Shown: positions 6,629-8,768 of the stretch, one piece after another
How positions within the stretch are numbered: position 1 is the stretch's first letter
Layout: each line of letters begins with the position of its first letter
NCBI GenBank assembly: GCA_021816565.1
Contig: JAKAXN010000179.1
Span: 1 to 8,768 of the forward strand
Length of the DNA stretch: 8,768 nucleotides
DNA from: Actinomycetes bacterium
Lineage (GTDB): Bacteria > Actinomycetota > Acidimicrobiia > Acidimicrobiales > Palsa-688
Direction: 5' to 3'
Notes under the pieces: model-generated
The model's database searches: none
The model's input: the letters and a program-made list of their open reading frames with translations, nothing else
What the model was told of the DNA's origin: nothing
Position numbers and translations under genes: made by a program

Positions 6629-6658
6629 AATGTACGCCTCAGACAATAGCGTTGTCAG
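6629..6658 (-). promoter_or_regulatory. Candidate housekeeping-type promoter of the kinase/c-di-GMP operon
   Basis: On the minus strand, CTGACA (6653-6658, 5 of 6 to TTGACA) and TACATT (6629-6634, 4 of 6 to TATAAT) are 18 bases apart, in an AT-richer stretch of otherwise very GC-rich DNA. Predicted start is near 6622. This is the best housekeeping-type promoter match in the window. Confidence 0.5.
6640..6658. promoter_or_regulatory. Dyad operator candidate over the -35 region
   Basis: CAGACAA-TAGCG-TTGTCAG is a 19-bp dyad with 6 of 7 arm positions paired (GACAA/TTGTC perfect). It covers the -35 element and part of the spacer of the promoter at 6629-6658, which is typical for a repressor site. 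No TetR- or MarR-type gene is in the window to assign to it. Confidence 0.4.
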
Positions 6659-6669
6659 CGCCGCTTTCC

Positions 6670-6695
6670 TACCCCGAATTCCGGCTTCCACAACC
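6670..6695 (-). promoter_or_regulatory. Candidate SigF/SigB-type promoter upstream of the kinase
   Basis: On the minus strand, GGTTG (6691-6695) and GGGTA (6670-6674) are separated by 16 bases. The actinobacterial SigF consensus is close to GGTTT-N16/17-GGGTA, so nine of ten positions match with correct spacing. It lies just after the stop of the MFS gene and upstream of the housekeeping-type candidate. The sigma factor encoded at 214-1539 is of the class expected to read such sites. Confidence 0.4.
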
Positions 6696-6715
6696 GCCCG
6701 GTCGGACCAGCCGGA
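6680..6715 (-). terminator. Weak terminator candidate after the MFS gene
   Basis: A 7-bp inverted repeat (plus TCCGGCT at 6680-6686 and AGCCGGA at 6709-6715) starts 4 bases after the MFS stop. Its 22-base loop is long and no T tract follows, so it is a weak candidate. It overlaps the SigF-like promoter pattern. Confidence 0.25.
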
Positions 6716-6719
6716 GTGC

Positions 6720-8228
6720 TCAGGCCGGGTCGAGCGACCTGACCGGCCGGGCTTCGGCGCCCCGGCTGTCGTCGCCGGAGCGGTCGACCTCGGCCGCCCG
6801 CCCCGGGATGAGCAGCGACGCGGCCAGGGCCGCGACCGAGACCACCGCGGCCACCGCGAAGGCCCGGTCGTACCCGCCGGCCAGGGCCGCCCTGAGCCCG
6901 TCGTGGTGACCCCCCGTCAGGCTGCGGGTGCGGTCGATGGCGATGGTGGCCAGCACGGCCAGGCCCAGCGAGCCGCCCATCTGGCGCGACGTGTTGAGCA
7001 CCCCTGACGCCAGGCCGGCCTCCGCCCGGTCCACCCCGGTGGTGGCCGCCGCCGCGAGGGGGGTGAAGAGCACGCCCAGGGCCAGGGAGGTCAGGCAGCC
7101 CGGCACCAGCACCGAGCCCAGATACCCGGAGTGGGCCCCCACCATGGCCAGGCCGGCGAAACCCACGGCGGCCAGCACCGTGCCCACCTGGATGAGCGGT
7201 CGGACCCCGGTGCGGGGCAAGAGCCGGGAGCTGGCCTGGGCCCCGATGATGATCACCACGGCCATGGGGAAGAAGGCGAACCCGGCCTTCAGGGCGCCGT
7301 AGCCGAGCACGTTCTGCAGGTACAGGGACAGGAAGTACCACATGGCGAAGAAGGCCCCGCCGACCAGGAACATCACCACGTTGGCCCCCGAGACGGAGCG
7401 GGAGCGGAAGATGCGGAACGGCACCAGGGGGGTCGCCGCCACCCGGCGCTCGATGACCGCGAAGGCCCCGAGCAGCCCGGCCGCCACCGCCAGGAGGATC
7501 AGGGTCTGCGCCGACCCCCAGGAGTGGCTGTCGGTGCCGACGATGGCGTAGATGAGCGCCCCCAGCCCGGCGGTGACCGTGACCGACCCGGCCAGGTCCA
7601 GCCGGGAGCGGGCACCGGCGTCCGAGGCCTGCCGGGCCTCGGTCAGATAGGCCAGGGCCACCGCCGAGGCGGCCACCCCGATGGGGATGTTGACGAACAG
7701 CACCCACCGCCAGGACAGCTCGGCCGTCAGGACCCCGCCGAGGATCGACCCGGCCGCCCCTCCTGCTCCGGCGACGGCGCTCCAGACGCCGAGAGCCTTG
7801 GCCACCCGGGCCCCGGAGAAGGTGGTGACGATGATGGTGAGGGTGGCCGGGGACAGGAAGGCCCCGCCGATGCCCTGGACGGCCCGGGCCGCGGTCAGCC
7901 ACGTCGAGTTCTGGGCCAGCCCGCCGGCCAGGCTGGCCACGGTGAACAGCCCGAGGCCGAACAGGTACACCCTCCGGCGCCCGAACAGGTCGGCGGCCCG
8001 GCCCCCCAGCAGCAGGAACCCCGCGAAGGTGAGCACGTAGGCGTTGACCACCCACTGCAGGCCGTTGGCCGTGTAGTGCAGGTCCCGGCCCATCGACGGC
8101 AGCGCCACGTTGACGATGGACACGTCGAGCACGACCATGAACTGGGCCACGCACGCCAGGGTCAGGACCAGCCAGTCCGGAGTGTGGCGGGGCGCGACGG
8201 ACGGCTGGGCGGGGGAGGCGTCGGTCAT
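6720..8228 (-). CDS. MFS transporter, DHA2 (EmrB/QacA-type, 14 TM) multidrug exporter
   Basis: The 502-residue membrane protein is rich in hydrophobic helices, with length and pattern fitting the 14-helix DHA2 family of proton-driven drug exporters. TM1 carries LDVSIVNVALPSM with D35 (motif D1). The loop after TM2 carries motif A, GGRAADLFGRRR (75-86). The TM5 region carries the Gly-rich antiporter motif C (GAGGAAGSILGG), followed by WRWVLFVNIPIG as in QacA/EmrB proteins. Residues 1-18 and the last ~30 residues (with several Asp and Arg) are polar and cytosolic. The start is ATG at 8226-8228 with no strong ribosome site. The response regulator stops 44 bases upstream on the same strand, so co-transcription is likely. 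DHA2 exporters are often next to TetR or MarR genes; none is here. The substrate cannot be assigned. Confidence 0.95.
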   Translation of the reverse strand: MTDASPAQPSVAPRHTPDWLVLTLACVAQFMVVLDVSIVNVALPSMGRDLHYTANGLQWVVNAYVLTFAGFLLLGGRAADLFGRRRVYLFGLGLFTVASLAGGLAQNSTWLTAARAVQGIGGAFLSPATLTIIVTTFSGARVAKALGVWSAVAGAGGAAGSILGGVLTAELSWRWVLFVNIPIGVAASAVALAYLTEARQASDAGARSRLDLAGSVTVTAGLGALIYAIVGTDSHSWGSAQTLILLAVAAGLLGAFAVIERRVAATPLVPFRIFRSRSVSGANVVMFLVGGAFFAMWYFLSLYLQNVLGYGALKAGFAFFPMAVVIIIGAQASSRLLPRTGVRPLIQVGTVLAAVGFAGLAMVGAHSGYLGSVLVPGCLTSLALGVLFTPLAAAATTGVDRAEAGLASGVLNTSRQMGGSLGLAVLATIAIDRTRSLTGGHHDGLRAALAGGYDRAFAVAAVVSVAALAASLLIPGRAAEVDRSGDDSRGAEARPVRSLDPA

Positions 8229-8272
8229 CGAGCGCTGCCAACGCCGCCCGGCTGCGGCTTGTTCCCGCCCGG

Positions 8273-8734
8273 TCAGGATTCGACCGGCGCCGCCAGCTCC
8301 ACCAGCTCCAGCCAGTAGCGCTGCCAGGTCCGCATGGCCTCGACCAGCCCGGCGAAGGTCACCGGCTTGGTGATGAAGGAGCTGACGCCGAGGTCGTAGG
8401 AGCGTACGACGTCCTCGTCGTCGCGGGAGGTGGTGAGGACGACCACCGGGATGCTCCGGAGGGACGCGTCGGCCTTGATCTCGGCCAGGGCCTCCCGCCC
8501 GTCCTTCTTCGGCATGTTGAGATCGAGGAGGATCACGCCGGGCCGGGGCGCGGCCACGGAGCCGTCGGCGTAGCGGCCCTCCCTCCTGAGGTAGTCGAGC
8601 AGATCCTGCCCGTCGACGCAGAACCTCATGTCGGCGGCCAGCCGGGAGTTCTGGAGGGCCTCGCGGGTCATTTCCCGGTCATCCTCGTCGTCGTCCGCCA
8701 GAAGAATGGTGATCGATCTTCCCGCGCTCATCAT
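8273..8734 (-). CDS. Stand-alone Rcp1-like response regulator (receiver only)
   Basis: The 153-residue protein consists almost entirely of one receiver domain. Acidic pocket residues are D15/D16, phospho-acceptor D71 lies in ILLDLNMPKKDG, the switch residue is T101 or T102, and K123 lies in FITKP. The insertion YLRREGRYADGSVAAPRP before the phospho-acceptor strand is typical of the Rcp1/phytochrome-associated class. That class lacks a DNA-binding output and acts by protein contact or as a phosphate shuttle. The start is one of two adjacent ATGs (8732-8734 or 8729-8731); AGGGG lies 3 or 6 bases upstream respectively, so the second may be used. The matching type of kinase is encoded at 4737-6524, on the other side of the exporter gene. 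The promoter would lie at or beyond the right edge; the 34 bases visible upstream show nothing convincing. Confidence 0.94.
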   Translation of the reverse strand: MMSAGRSITILLADDDEDDREMTREALQNSRLAADMRFCVDGQDLLDYLRREGRYADGSVAAPRPGVILLDLNMPKKDGREALAEIKADASLRSIPVVVLTTSRDDEDVVRSYDLGVSSFITKPVTFAGLVEAMRTWQRYWLELVELAAPVES

Positions 8735-8768
8735 GTGCCCCTGTCGCTCCCATTGACGTCGTCGGCCC

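Noticed and set aside
8243..8258. Hairpin between the response regulator and MFS genes
   Set aside because: A 5-bp GCCGC/GCGGC stem with a 6-base loop is expected by chance at this GC content and has no T tract.
7131..8318. Plus-strand open frame opposite the MFS gene
   Set aside because: The product is a low-complexity Gly/Gln/His/Pro string, while the minus strand encodes a full transporter with conserved motifs A and C.
1..8768. rRNA or tRNA genes
   Set aside because: No conserved rRNA segments and no T-loop (GGTTCGAATCC-like) with matching acceptor stem were seen on either strand by eye.

Overview
The window is very GC-rich (roughly 70% or more by eye), with GTG as well as ATG starts and short intergenic gaps. 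A GAF-ANTAR protein, a SigB/SigF-type sigma factor, an Rcp1-like response regulator and a DHA2-type drug exporter together fit a high-GC actinobacterium (Actinomycetota). An Acidimicrobiia-like lineage is possible, but nothing here fixes the taxon.

Layout: only the first ~200 bases read on the plus strand, as the 3' end of an acyl-CoA dehydrogenase gene. Everything else is on the minus strand, so transcription runs from the right edge leftward. In that order: a stand-alone response regulator (8273-8734); a 14-TM-type MFS exporter (6720-8228); a ~195-base AT-richer intergenic region with candidate promoters, a dyad operator and RNA hairpins (6525-6719); a membrane sensor histidine kinase (4737-6524), overlapping by 4 bases a REC-PAS-GGDEF-EAL cyclic-di-GMP enzyme (2596-4740); a GAF-ANTAR antiterminator-type regulator (1735 to about 2505); and a group 3 sigma factor with an unusual N-terminal domain (214-1539), whose stop lies 10 bases from the dehydrogenase stop.

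Function: this is a dense signalling cluster with no obvious metabolic target beyond the exporter. The kinase could phosphorylate both the stand-alone receiver and the receiver of the GGDEF-EAL protein, linking an extracytoplasmic signal to c-di-GMP turnover. The ANTAR protein would act on transcription termination and the sigma factor on initiation. A SigF-like promoter pattern (GGTTG-N16-GGGTA) upstream of the kinase hints that the sigma factor may feed back on the kinase operon.

The most unusual item is the sigma factor. About 155 N-terminal residues look like a decayed CheR-type methyltransferase fold without its cofactor-binding motifs. They are joined by an (Ala-Ser)8 linker, encoded by a 6-bp tandem repeat, to complete sigma regions 2-4.
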